From contig CBFIEJ010000010.1 of assembly GCA_965661575.1 (NCBI GenBank), positions 1 through 54,969 of the forward strand: DNA of 54,969 nt, given 5' to 3'. Shown in pieces: positions 33,981 to 42,738 of this stretch (the stretch's first letter is position 1; each line of letters begins with the position of its first letter). The notes beneath the pieces are model-generated. The model was not told where the DNA came from. It did no database searches and saw only the letters and a list, made by a program, of their open reading frames with translations. The stretch comes from UA16 sp965661575 (GTDB taxonomy: Bacteria; Bacteroidota; Bacteroidia; Flavobacteriales_D; Sanyastnellaceae). Made by a program: the position numbers and the translations under genes.

Positions 33981-35333
33981 TCAATCGGCCAGCGTTCCTG
34001 TCAATTCGACACCCAACCAACGCTCGAGCGCAGAACGCACCTCTCCTCTCTGCGCATCACTCATGTTACGAATGCGCGCGGTTCCATGGCTCTCATCCTC
34101 CAAGAAGTAGTACAGCGCATCTCGATCAGCATTCAAAGGCATTGCTGTTGCGCTCCATGTGTCCAACGCACCGTTGATATAAATGATTTCATCCCCATGC
34201 GAATCCAGCCAACCGTGCACCGCTTTGGCCAATTCGCCACCATCGTATTGAACAGCCATGTGATCGGGCGTAAAAATAGCTGAGGGATTGCCCGCTTGAC
34301 CCAGCACGCGCAACTTTTCGGCGAATGGTTCTACTTCATAACCGTAATATCCGAATTCTGCTGCGCATTGATAATAGTGTGATGCGTAATCCGTCATTCC
34401 TTCGTCCGAGAAAAATCCCAAGCCACTTACTTCAAGGAAGTGATCCAAAATCACTTCCAATGATTCGTCAGAATCTGGAATCTCACCACAGTCTGCGCCC
34501 CATTGCCAAAATGAAAAAGGGTATTCCAAAACAGCGTATTCGAAAGCCTCGTCAACCGTTAAATAGTCAAACCTATACCCCGCACCTTTTGCATGCCATT
34601 TCAATCGCAATAAACTCTCATCATACTCTGAGAGAATCCGTTGCTGAATCGCCTCAATTCGTTTTCGGCATTTCGATTTCCCAACCCCATCCAAGAAGTC
34701 ATAAATCCGCTCATCCTCAAGTGAAAGGTTGATCGGGGCCACATACGGCACGCTCGCAGCCACATCATCAGGGAAGAAGTACCTGTAAAATAGCGTTGTT
34801 TGGCCTCCTTTACTAATTCCCGATGCGACCCAAGGACCTGAATAAAACGCGCCCAACAGCGTGCGAATGCGGTGCAAGTCTCGTGACGCTTGTCGGATGT
34901 TCAAATGCTCATAATCCATAGAATCCGGGACACTCTCGCCGTAGTAGCGATGCTCCACAATGACTTGATTGGCTCCCATTGCCTTGGCCAATTCACTTTG
35001 ATAATTGAAACCTCGACTGTACCCCTCGGTGACCATTACGACAGGCAAATCAGCCGACCGATGTGACAGGTAAACACGCTGATAAAACGAACCATTTTCA
35101 GGATGATCATGATCCAACGGCTGCAGCACTTGCAAATTCCAAGCGCTCTCCACATCGTCTCCCTGAAAACTGGACATTTCAAAACGAACATCCGGCAGAT
35201 CAAACAAGAAATCTTCAGCGGCATCACCCCCCGAGGATTGCCCGTGCGCATTTCGAGGCAATGAAAACGAAATAGTGAACAACGCAACAAAGGCGATGGA
35301 GAAGGTGTTGAGAGGCGACAAACTGCGTTTCAT
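33981..35333 (-). CDS. Secreted serine peptidase, S37 (PS-10) family
   Basis: Extracytoplasmic tripeptidyl/prolyl-type serine peptidase. The ATG at 35333 gives 450 residues with a signal peptide (hydrophobic 11-25, cleavage near NAHGQ). The alpha/beta-hydrolase nucleophile is S174 in ASGISKGGQTT. VEHRYYGES (126-134) is a family motif, and the candidate acid and histidine lie in GALDTWSATAMP and DESHGTARI near the C-terminus. There is no sorting domain, so it probably stays in the periplasm or is an exported soluble enzyme. It faces the uvrB operon tail-to-tail with 15 bp between stops. Confidence 0.85.
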   Translation of the reverse strand: MKRSLSPLNTFSIAFVALFTISFSLPRNAHGQSSGGDAAEDFLFDLPDVRFEMSSFQGDDVESAWNLQVLQPLDHDHPENGSFYQRVYLSHRSADLPVVMVTEGYSRGFNYQSELAKAMGANQVIVEHRYYGESVPDSMDYEHLNIRQASRDLHRIRTLLGAFYSGPWVASGISKGGQTTLFYRYFFPDDVAASVPYVAPINLSLEDERIYDFLDGVGKSKCRKRIEAIQQRILSEYDESLLRLKWHAKGAGYRFDYLTVDEAFEYAVLEYPFSFWQWGADCGEIPDSDESLEVILDHFLEVSGLGFFSDEGMTDYASHYYQCAAEFGYYGYEVEPFAEKLRVLGQAGNPSAIFTPDHMAVQYDGGELAKAVHGWLDSHGDEIIYINGALDTWSATAMPLNADRDALYYFLEDESHGTARIRNMSDAQRGEVRSALERWLGVELTGTLAD

Positions 35334-35365
35334 GACACGAAAGTAACCAGCAAGATTGGAACAAA

Positions 35366-35393
35366 AAAAGAGCTCCAATCTTGGAGCTCTTTT
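35366..35393 (-). terminator. Terminator between the TPR lipoprotein gene and the S37 peptidase gene
   Basis: AAAAGAGCTCCAA-GA-TTGGAGCTCTTTT on the minus strand: an inverted repeat with an A-run before and a T-run after it. It lies 20 bp after the lipoprotein stop and 33 bp before the peptidase start, so the peptidase gene would need a promoter within or after it. Confidence 0.85.
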
Positions 35394-35413
35394 AAAATAA
35401 TTGAATCGGTCAG

Positions 35414-37126
35414 TTACATGCCCATCTCAGACCGCACATTGCGAAACTCGAGATCTCGTTCCGCTTTGGCACGGAGGCTTGGGTCTTTTGCCAGCGCCTC
35501 TCCGAGGTGCTTTTTTGCACCACTCGCATCTTTCAAACGAGCGCAAGCAACGGCCATTAGGTAGCTCGACGCGGCGCTGTCGTCATTGGCGTTGTCCAAC
35601 GTTTTCTTCGCTGCTGATGCATCACCGTTGAGCATTTTTGCAAGAGCCACATTTACCGTGCTTTCACGTCCCATGTTCGAAATCGCTGAAGGGTAATCAC
35701 CCTTTTGGATCAAAATAATTCCCTTGTTGTATCCCACTTCAGGTCCTGCTCCCGAAGCTTCATTCAACAAAGCCATCGCATCATCAATGTTTCCATCTTT
35801 GCGCGTGATCGCCGCAACATTGTTCAATACAACCTTGCTTCGTTCCAACTCCAAGGCAGCGTTAAAAAGCTCCCATGCTTGACTCATCCGTCCCATCTGC
35901 GCCAGACACCATCCTGCGTTGTTGTGTCCACGGTAGTCACCAGCGTGAACGCGAAGCGTAGTTTGATAAATGGTCAACTTATCACTCATATCGTTAAACA
36001 GAGTCGCAGAGAAGAGCAACTCTTCAACGGTCAAAATGTCAGGATTGCTCATGCAGAGATCCTTCAATTCCTCGTCCGTGTAGCCTTCAACGTCATAGGC
36101 AACGGTCATCTGCGAACGTCGCAACTGAGGAAGAATGTCCTTTTCGATTTCTTTGTAGGTCTTCGCAATGTTGCGAATCTCTTCCTCCCGCTTGTTCTTG
36201 TCTGAATACATTTCCAGAACGCGCAGAATTAAATTTTTATCCTCAATGGATGATGCTTGCATCAAGCCCTTGAAACCATTCCAATCCTCTCCTTTCGGAA
36301 CGAGGCTGTAGAACGCTTCATCAGCTGTCATTTTCTTGCGCTTCATCTCACGGGTTAAAGCTCCCGCAGCTGACGCTGCTCGATCTGCGGCTAGATCTTC
36401 ATTTAAAGTGATTTCACCCTCTGGTGATGCATACGCCTCAATCGACGCTCCGGTCAAAACCACACTATCCGCTTCGTTTGCGAGAGCGACTAGGGCGCGC
36501 AAGGCTTTCCAGTCGTCGTCACGCAACTCACTCGAGCGCACTGTTGACGAACTCTTCATGTAGTTTACTGTAGCTTCTTCGTTGAAGCTGAGAACACGCT
36601 TGAAATTGTCTTTGGCAAGGATGAATCGATCGTCTGACTGAACCATCAATGGTGTGGTAATCACACCTGCACCAATCACAATCGGATCGAAGTCAACAGT
36701 CTTGCTGCCTTTGGTTCCTGAGATTCGAACCGTGAGTTCACCAGCATCTTCCATGGCTGGGTCGAAAGGAATTGAAGCCTCGTAAGAGAATGCTTTTCCA
36801 TTCTCGAATGGGATGACTTTGTAGTTTCCAGGTGCGTCTTCTCCTTGAAACCCTTGGGTGTCGAAAGATGCACTTCCTCCTTCCCAGGACAACACTGGAG
36901 TCGCTTCCACACTGACTTTCTTGGCGAAGTACTTGGGTGGGAATCTTCCATCAATTTTCAATTCCACCACGTCGCCGCGCAAAATGAGCGGCTCTGGTGA
37001 GGCTTCGAGGCCTAAAGCCTCTTTCTCTTTGTCCATGCTACCCAATCCGGCGCAGCCTGCAAAGAAAATCAAAGAAGTCAATACTGCCGCTACGGGCAAC
37101 TTCCAGGTGTAAACGTTACTCTTCAT
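35414..37126 (-). CDS. Lipoprotein with beta-rich N-terminal, OmpA-like and TPR domains
   Basis: The ATG at 37126 gives 570 residues with a lipoprotein signal: hydrophobic 11-24 and lipobox FAGC with C25. A beta-rich domain (about 35-165) comes first. An OmpA-like segment follows (ASIEAYASPEGEITLNEDLA and DRAASAAGAL), then TPR repeats (about 380-550; RGHNNAGWCLAQMGRMSQAW, GYNKGIILIQKGDYPSAISN). It should sit in the outer membrane facing the periplasm. The layout resembles envelope assembly factors of Bacteroidota, but I cannot tie it to a named gene, and type IX secretion or gliding lipoproteins of the SprE/PorW kind are only a loose comparison. It stands alone between accA and a terminator. 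Confidence 0.75.
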   Translation of the reverse strand: MKSNVYTWKLPVAAVLTSLIFFAGCAGLGSMDKEKEALGLEASPEPLILRGDVVELKIDGRFPPKYFAKKVSVEATPVLSWEGGSASFDTQGFQGEDAPGNYKVIPFENGKAFSYEASIPFDPAMEDAGELTVRISGTKGSKTVDFDPIVIGAGVITTPLMVQSDDRFILAKDNFKRVLSFNEEATVNYMKSSSTVRSSELRDDDWKALRALVALANEADSVVLTGASIEAYASPEGEITLNEDLAADRAASAAGALTREMKRKKMTADEAFYSLVPKGEDWNGFKGLMQASSIEDKNLILRVLEMYSDKNKREEEIRNIAKTYKEIEKDILPQLRRSQMTVAYDVEGYTDEELKDLCMSNPDILTVEELLFSATLFNDMSDKLTIYQTTLRVHAGDYRGHNNAGWCLAQMGRMSQAWELFNAALELERSKVVLNNVAAITRKDGNIDDAMALLNEASGAGPEVGYNKGIILIQKGDYPSAISNMGRESTVNVALAKMLNGDASAAKKTLDNANDDSAASSYLMAVACARLKDASGAKKHLGEALAKDPSLRAKAERDLEFRNVRSEMGM

Positions 37127-37155
37127 ACTATATGTTGTGAATCTCAAATTCGTGA

Positions 37156-37163
37156 CAAAACTA
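37156..37163 (-). promoter_or_regulatory. -7 element before the TPR lipoprotein gene
   Basis: TAGTTTTG on the minus strand is a perfect TAnnTTTG box, 30 bp before the lipoprotein ATG. The -33 position reads CTG, so the promoter match is only partial. Confidence 0.45.
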
Positions 37164-37181
37164 CGCAATACGGCAACACAC

Positions 37182-38135
37182 TCAGCTATTGACCACCCCC
37201 ATTGATGAGAACTTCCGAATTCGGCGCTCTACACGCTTGTCTGCATGCATGGGAATCAACTTGGTCAAGTGCTTTTTTATTTCCTTCTTCACTTGCTTGT
37301 ACATGGCTTCGGGATCTGCGTGCGCTCCTCCCAATGGCTCTGGAATGATTCCGTCGACGAGGCCCAAGGATTGCATGTTTTCGCTGGTCAAGTTCAACGC
37401 CTCCGCTGCCTCCATCTTATGCTCCCAATTTCTCCACAAAATAGAAGAGCACGATTCTGGACTGATGACACTGTACCAGGTGTTTTCGAGCATGAGAACT
37501 CGATCTCCAATGCCAATGCCTAACGCTCCTCCCGAAGCACCCTCACCAATGACAATGCAAATCACAGGGACCTTGAGTTGACACATCTCGATGAGATTGC
37601 GAGCAATCGCTTCTCCCTGACCACGCTCTTCAGCCTCCAACCCAGGGTAAGCCCCTGGCGTATCAATGAGCGTTACGATGGGACGATTGAACTTCTCAGC
37701 CAGTTTCATCAGACGCAAAGCCTTGCGGTAGCCTTCAGGATTTGCCATTCCAAAATTGCGGTATTGGCGCATTTTGGTGTTCATTCCTTTTTGTTGACCA
37801 ATGAACATGACGCTTTGATCATCAATGAAACCAAATCCCCCCACCATGGCCTTGTCGTCCTTGACCGTGCGATCTCCATGCAACTCCATGAACTGACCAT
37901 CAGTGATGGCTTCGATGTAATTCAGCGTATACGGCCGATCCGGGTGGCGGCTTACCTGAACGCGCTGCCAAGGGGTTAAGTCAGAATAGATATTGGCAGT
38001 AACCTCCCGTATTTTCGACTCGAGATCTTCGACCAGGTTGGCCATATCGACGTCACTCGTTTGCTGAAGCTCTTGAGCTTGGGTGAGTTGCTCGCGCAAC
38101 TGAAGAATCGGTTCTTCGAAATCGAGGTAATTCAT
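37182..38135 (-). CDS. accA: Acetyl-CoA carboxylase carboxyltransferase subunit alpha
   Basis: Transfers the carboxyl group from biotin to acetyl-CoA to make malonyl-CoA for fatty acid synthesis, together with AccD. The 317 residues start MNYLDFEEPILQLREQL. Conserved parts are HPDRPYTLNYI, MELHGDRTVKDDKAMVGG, ETPGAYPGLEAEERGQ-like TLIDTPGAYPGLEAEERGQG and GEGASGGALGIGIGDRVLM. accD is not in the window. The gene stands alone between the rdgB end and the lipoprotein gene. Confidence 0.96.
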   Translation of the reverse strand: MNYLDFEEPILQLREQLTQAQELQQTSDVDMANLVEDLESKIREVTANIYSDLTPWQRVQVSRHPDRPYTLNYIEAITDGQFMELHGDRTVKDDKAMVGGFGFIDDQSVMFIGQQKGMNTKMRQYRNFGMANPEGYRKALRLMKLAEKFNRPIVTLIDTPGAYPGLEAEERGQGEAIARNLIEMCQLKVPVICIVIGEGASGGALGIGIGDRVLMLENTWYSVISPESCSSILWRNWEHKMEAAEALNLTSENMQSLGLVDGIIPEPLGGAHADPEAMYKQVKKEIKKHLTKLIPMHADKRVERRIRKFSSMGVVNS

Positions 38136-38177
38136 GAGTTATCCCTTTTCAGTGGCAAATATGCAACAACTTTTCAC

Positions 38178-38206
38178 GGCAAAAGTCCATCCCTTAGGAC
38201 TTTGCC
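38178..38206 (-). terminator. Hairpin at the end of the men-rdgB operon
   Basis: GGCAAAGTCC (38206-38197) pairs with GGACTTTTGCC (38188-38178), with one bulge, across the rdgB stop codon. No T-run follows, so it may be a weak or factor-assisted terminator, or an mRNA-stabilising 3' structure. Confidence 0.45.
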
Positions 38207-38805
38207 AACAATTCACTAACCATAGATCGTATTGCCTTTCCACGGTGGCTGATCTCATTTTTGGTCACTGCTGACATTTCAGCAAATGTGGCCATCTCCC
38301 CTTCTGGACAAAACACCGGATCATATCCAAATCCTTTGGCACCACTTTGTTCCAAAGCTATGCGTCCTTCGCAGGTACCATCGACGTATTCAACGTCCCC
38401 ACCGCGCACCATGCAAATCACTGTTCTAAACCGTGCTGAACGATTCTCGACGCTCACTCCGGAAAGAGCCGCAAGCAACTTATCCATGTTTGCCTGAGCA
38501 TCTGCCTTTTCGCCTGCATATCGCGCTGTACGGACACCGGGAGCTCCATCCAAGGCATCGACTTCGAGTCCAGTATCATCGGCGAAACAATCCAACCCGT
38601 AAGCATCGTACACGTGTTGTGCTTTGATCAAGGCATTCCCTTTCAAGTCGAGAGCTGTCTCTTCAATCTCCTCATGACAGCCGATTTCTGTGAGCGTCTT
38701 GATCTGGTAAACGCCCCCCAGCATATTTTGAACCTCAAGGGCTTTGTTGGCATTGTGTGTAGCGAAAACCAAGATTGGCAATTCCGTTCCTGCAGCATCC
38801 TTCAT
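38194..38805 (-). CDS. rdgB: Non-canonical purine NTP pyrophosphatase (RdgB/HAM1)
   Basis: Hydrolyses ITP, dITP and XTP to monophosphates and so protects nucleic acids from deaminated purines. The ATG at 38805 gives 203 residues; an upstream extension would overlap menE and is rejected. Signatures are FATHNANKALEVQ at the N-terminus, FADDTGLEVDALDGAPGV, RYAG and GFGYDPVF. It lies 20 bp after menE as the last gene of the menaquinone operon, with no pathway link. Confidence 0.95.
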   Translation of the reverse strand: MKDAAGTELPILVFATHNANKALEVQNMLGGVYQIKTLTEIGCHEEIEETALDLKGNALIKAQHVYDAYGLDCFADDTGLEVDALDGAPGVRTARYAGEKADAQANMDKLLAALSGVSVENRSARFRTVICMVRGGDVEYVDGTCEGRIALEQSGAKGFGYDPVFCPEGEMATFAEMSAVTKNEISHRGKAIRSMVSELLAKS

Positions 38806-38825
38806 GGGTATAAAATTACGGCGAT

Positions 38826-39860
38826 TCAGGGCCGAAGCCACTTTCCAGAGTCGGTTTGACGCAATGCTATCCACTCAATTCTTTTTGGCGCATGATTGGG
38901 AGGCAAGTGTTGTTTTGCCCACGCAATCCATTGTTCTTCCAGTTGCTGCGCATTGCTCGGTGGCTGTGCTGCGTGAATGCGTATAACGAGCTGCGAACCC
39001 CATGTGACATGAGGCTCACCATAAGCCTTGAATGGCGCATGAATCAGATGCGCCATCTCCCTCTCTACTTGTTCAGGGTGGATTTTAATGCCTCCAGAAT
39101 TGACCACCGCATCCAAACGCCCCAACCATTGAAACGATGTTTGGCTCTGCAGCTTCACCACGTCCGTGGTTTTCAGGCTCTTTCCATCAGGAAAAACCAC
39201 TTCCAACGCACCCTCGTCAACCGAACGAACCTTGAACCCTTTCAAGCATTGGAAGAATTCTTCCCGATGCGGTTTCAACTGTCGAATGGCAAAATGACTG
39301 ATGGTTTCTGTCATTCCAAAGGATTCGTACACCGCCGGACCAGATGGCATTTCTTGAATCCAACGAGGTTCTGCCATGCTTCCGCCCAAAAGCACCGTGC
39401 TCAGCTGACTCCAGGAAGCCGAATTCTCCTGAATCAGTTCAGCCGCCTGCGCGACCGTCATTGCGACAAAATCACAGGGGATTTGCACCAAAGGCAGGCG
39501 CGATGGACGCTCAATACGCAGATCCCATCCGCCCACAATCGCTCGAATTAACATCATCTTTCCACCTATGAATCGAACCGGCATCACCAAGCTTGCAGCG
39601 GTCTTTTCCGTTAGATTGAACCAACGAATCGTGCGCTCCGCGCTCTCCACCATCGCTTTCTTGTGATGCATAATTTCTTTTGGAGCCCCTGTCGACCCCG
39701 AAGTTTTGGAGGAAACCATGCTGCGATCAGACCACCAATCCGATAAAACTTCGACGACTTCGAGTTCCCACTCCTCCTGACAAGAAGCCTCCATCTGATC
39801 AAGCTGATCCTTTCGAAGCGACCACCACCTGCCCGCCAAATGTATGCGCCCATTCATCAT
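38826..39860 (-). CDS. menE: 2-succinylbenzoate-CoA ligase, short form
   Basis: Activates o-succinylbenzoate to its CoA ester in menaquinone synthesis. It is a member of the adenylate-forming family, with the AMP/ATP loop SSKTSGSTGAPKE (50-62), VYESFGMTETISH and the LGRLDAVVNSGGIKI hinge motif. At 344 residues it lacks roughly the first 100 residues of E. coli-type enzymes, as Bacteroidota MenE commonly does. The ATG at 39860 overlaps the menC stop as ATGA. Confidence 0.9.
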   Translation of the reverse strand: MMNGRIHLAGRWWSLRKDQLDQMEASCQEEWELEVVEVLSDWWSDRSMVSSKTSGSTGAPKEIMHHKKAMVESAERTIRWFNLTEKTAASLVMPVRFIGGKMMLIRAIVGGWDLRIERPSRLPLVQIPCDFVAMTVAQAAELIQENSASWSQLSTVLLGGSMAEPRWIQEMPSGPAVYESFGMTETISHFAIRQLKPHREEFFQCLKGFKVRSVDEGALEVVFPDGKSLKTTDVVKLQSQTSFQWLGRLDAVVNSGGIKIHPEQVEREMAHLIHAPFKAYGEPHVTWGSQLVIRIHAAQPPSNAQQLEEQWIAWAKQHLPPNHAPKRIEWIALRQTDSGKWLRP

Positions 39861-40954
39861 TCCATCGAGGAATTACGATCAAAATCTTTCGAATTCAACT
39901 CTGGTTCTTGCCATGGGGAGGGACCATTCGCAGATAGATAACCATCATTCACCTGCAAGGGGCTGGATATATTGTTCACAAACAATCCGCCCGTTCCCAA
40001 TCCTTGCGGCAACAGATCCGCATCCGACTGAACACCATTGGCTGTCCATTGTGCAATCGCATTCAAGCCCAAGTTCGTCTCCAGGGCTGAAGTGACCCAC
40101 CATCGCATTCCCCGTCTCTCAGCTTGCAAAATCCAATCCTGAGAGGCGGCAAGTCCTCCCAACAGACTCGGCTTTAGCACTAAAAAAGCCGGCCCAACGG
40201 TGTCAAGAAGCGCGCCGCGCTCAGTGCTAGAAACCCCTATCAATGACTCATCGAGTGCAATCGGAAGGGGACTGGAAGCGCAAAGCTGCGCCAATCCAAT
40301 GCGGTCATCTGGCCTCAAGGGTTGCTCTATGCTGTGCAATCCAAGCTTTGCCAGCGCCTCTAATTTTCGTTGTGGTGTCCAACCCGTCTCAGGTGTTGAA
40401 AAGGCACCATTGGCATCCACCCTGAAAACTACCTCTGGAGCAAGATTACGAATTGCTCCAATCCACTCCAGCTCTTGATCAAATGGCAAGTGTCCAACCT
40501 TTGCCTTGAGGGTATTAAACCCCGCTTTCAGCAATGATTCTGCCTGGGCGATCAAACCTTCTGGGCCATCCATCCAAATCAATCCGTTGATCTCGATGCG
40601 AGATGAACCGTTCGCAAAGCTGCCCGGAAACGGGGTGAAATCATGTTTCGAATGTAAATCGGCCAATGCTGTTTCCAGCGCAAAATGTAGCGCCGGCAGC
40701 GCACTGGGAATGAGATCCAATGCTATTTCTCCAGAGTGCCGAAGCCTTTGCAATTGGGACTCGATCGCCAGGGCGTCATCCAAACTCAACCCGGGAATCA
40801 CACTGCACTCTCCCCACCCCGTGCGGCCGTCATTGTCGCGCAAGCGAATCAACCATGACGGCTTGCTCAGCAAAGCACCGCGCGAGGTCCGTGCGGGCTT
40901 TTTGAATTTCATTTCGAAACGAATCCACTGTACATCTAAACCCGCGTTGTTCAT
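39857..40954 (-). CDS. menC: o-Succinylbenzoate synthase
   Basis: Enolase-superfamily enzyme that dehydrates SHCHC to o-succinylbenzoate. The 365 residues have the capping domain and the barrel with the catalytic KxK (LKAKVG), metal ligands in FRVDANGAFS, in HSIEQPL and in IALDESL, and the second catalytic lysine in FLVLKPSLLGG. It lies between menA and menE with 4-bp ATGA overlaps on both sides. Confidence 0.92.
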   Translation of the reverse strand: MNNAGLDVQWIRFEMKFKKPARTSRGALLSKPSWLIRLRDNDGRTGWGECSVIPGLSLDDALAIESQLQRLRHSGEIALDLIPSALPALHFALETALADLHSKHDFTPFPGSFANGSSRIEINGLIWMDGPEGLIAQAESLLKAGFNTLKAKVGHLPFDQELEWIGAIRNLAPEVVFRVDANGAFSTPETGWTPQRKLEALAKLGLHSIEQPLRPDDRIGLAQLCASSPLPIALDESLIGVSSTERGALLDTVGPAFLVLKPSLLGGLAASQDWILQAERRGMRWWVTSALETNLGLNAIAQWTANGVQSDADLLPQGLGTGGLFVNNISSPLQVNDGYLSANGPSPWQEPELNSKDFDRNSSME

Positions 40955-41886
40955 GATGCAACCAATCCCGTTTGAGCAAGTAGAAAGAACAATGCCGCGA
41001 CAGCTGATGACAATGCCACGCGCTTCAATTCTGGATCGAGTTCAGCGGGATTTTGGACCTTGAAGACTCTAAACGCATGCATGAGATGCACGGCATTCAA
41101 CACACCAATCCAGCCCATTCCCCGCCACTCTCCCGCATGCAGGATCAAAGCGTAAACCCACCACGAGATCCAACCAAGAAGGAACAAAGACAAATGATAG
41201 CGTTTCGACCGATCAAAGCCCATGCGCACTACCAGCGTTTGCTTTCCGGCTTTTGCATCGGAAACATGATCTCTCATGTTGTTCAAATTCAACACAGCTA
41301 CGCACATCGCACCGGACCATGTGGCAGGTAATAGCCACTGAAAATCCCACGAATGTGCGAGCAACACAGCCGTTCCTCCAACACCGATCCAACCGAAGAA
41401 TAAAAACACCATGACATCACCGAAGCCTTTGTAGCCATAAGGACTGCTTCCTGCTGTGTACTTGAAGGCCGCTGCAATAGAAGCCACTCCAAAGGCTAAC
41501 AAGAGCAGCGCTGGCCATAAATGACCCACCGCAAAGAAAGAGAGAAAGAGAGCGACAAGCCCGCAAACAAAAGCAACAACGGCCAAGACAACTACAGCAC
41601 TTTTCATCTTCGAGGGACTGATGCGACCTGAAGCAACGGCTCGGTCTTGTCGGCTCTCATCGTCCGCACCATTCTCAAAATCACCCCAATCATTGGCCCA
41701 GTTGGACAAGACTTGCAACAGAATCACCGTCATTAAAATGACCGAAAACACATTCCAAAACTGGCGCATCAGCAATTCTGACCCTCGGGTCTCCGGAAAG
41801 CTGATCGCTGCTCCGACCAAGACGCAAGAGGCAGCCAAGGGCAGGGTGCGCAGACGAGATGCCTGTATCCAATCTTTTACGGCCAT
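40951..41886 (-). CDS. menA: 1,4-dihydroxy-2-naphthoate polyprenyltransferase
   Basis: Inner-membrane UbiA-family prenyltransferase that joins DHNA to the isoprenoid tail, giving demethylmenaquinone. The 311 residues carry the Asp-rich motif NDWGDFENGADDESRQD (65-81) and the second, NLNNMRDHVSDAKAGKQT. About eight to nine membrane helices are visible. It starts 8 bp after menB and overlaps menC as ATGA. Confidence 0.93.
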   Translation of the reverse strand: MAVKDWIQASRLRTLPLAASCVLVGAAISFPETRGSELLMRQFWNVFSVILMTVILLQVLSNWANDWGDFENGADDESRQDRAVASGRISPSKMKSAVVVLAVVAFVCGLVALFLSFFAVGHLWPALLLLAFGVASIAAAFKYTAGSSPYGYKGFGDVMVFLFFGWIGVGGTAVLLAHSWDFQWLLPATWSGAMCVAVLNLNNMRDHVSDAKAGKQTLVVRMGFDRSKRYHLSLFLLGWISWWVYALILHAGEWRGMGWIGVLNAVHLMHAFRVFKVQNPAELDPELKRVALSSAVAALFFLLAQTGLVAS

Positions 41887-41894
41887 GGGTTCTA

Positions 41895-42716
41895 TCAGGG
41901 GAATTTCGGAAACTTCTGAAAGTCTGGATCCCGCTTCTCAAGGAATGCATTTTTTCCTTCCTGCGCCTCCTCCATCAAGTAGTACATCAGGGTCGCATCC
42001 CCAGCAAATTCCATCAAGCCTCGCTGCCCGTCCAACTCAGCGTTCAAGCCTCGCTTGATCATTCGCAACGCCAGCGGCGAGCGCTTCAAGATGGTTTCGC
42101 ACCACTTCATCGTCGTATTTTCGAGTTCAGAAAGAGGAACAACCGTATTGACCATCCCCATTTCTTCGGCTTCGGCTGCAGAATACTGTTCGCACAAAAA
42201 CCAAATCTCTCGGGCCTTTTTCTGACCGACGTGGCGAGCGAGATAACTCGAGCCAAACCCAGCGTCAAAACTCCCCACTTTGGGGCCCGTTTGGCCAAAG
42301 ATTGCATTCTCAGAGGCAATTGTCAAGTCGCAAACAACATGCAATACGTGGCCGCCACCGATGGCATATCCATTGACCATGGCAATCACGGGCTTCGGCA
42401 AAGCACGGATTTCTTTATGCAGATCCAAAACATTCAAGCGCGGCACACCGTCTCCGCCGATGTATCCACCGACTCCCTTGACGTTTTGATCACCTCCACT
42501 ACAGAAGGCCTTGTCCCCTTCACCTGTGAAGACGACGACCCCGATATCTGTACGTTCGCGGCAAATGTGCATTGCGTCCAACATTTCAATATTGGTCTCA
42601 GGTCGAAATGCGTTGTACACTTCCGGTCGGTTGATGGTGATCTTGGCCACCTGATCACACAGCTCAAAACGGATGTCCTCGTACTCTTTGATTGTCTCCC
42701 AACTTCTTTGTGACAT
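41895..42716 (-). CDS. menB: 1,4-dihydroxy-2-naphthoyl-CoA synthase
   Basis: Crotonase-family enzyme that closes the second ring, turning o-succinylbenzoyl-CoA into DHNA-CoA. The ATG at 42716 (MSQRSWETI) gives 273 residues; an earlier TTG is less likely. Conserved parts are INRPEVYNAFRPETN, CSGGDQNVKG, VNGYAIGGGHVLHVVCDLTI and GPKVGSFDAGFGSSYLARHV, all typical of MenB rather than of general enoyl-CoA hydratases. It lies 22 bp after menD. Confidence 0.95.
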   Translation of the reverse strand: MSQRSWETIKEYEDIRFELCDQVAKITINRPEVYNAFRPETNIEMLDAMHICRERTDIGVVVFTGEGDKAFCSGGDQNVKGVGGYIGGDGVPRLNVLDLHKEIRALPKPVIAMVNGYAIGGGHVLHVVCDLTIASENAIFGQTGPKVGSFDAGFGSSYLARHVGQKKAREIWFLCEQYSAAEAEEMGMVNTVVPLSELENTTMKWCETILKRSPLALRMIKRGLNAELDGQRGLMEFAGDATLMYYLMEEAQEGKNAFLEKRDPDFQKFPKFP

Positions 42717-42738
42717 GTTGCTATAATTCAATTTTCTC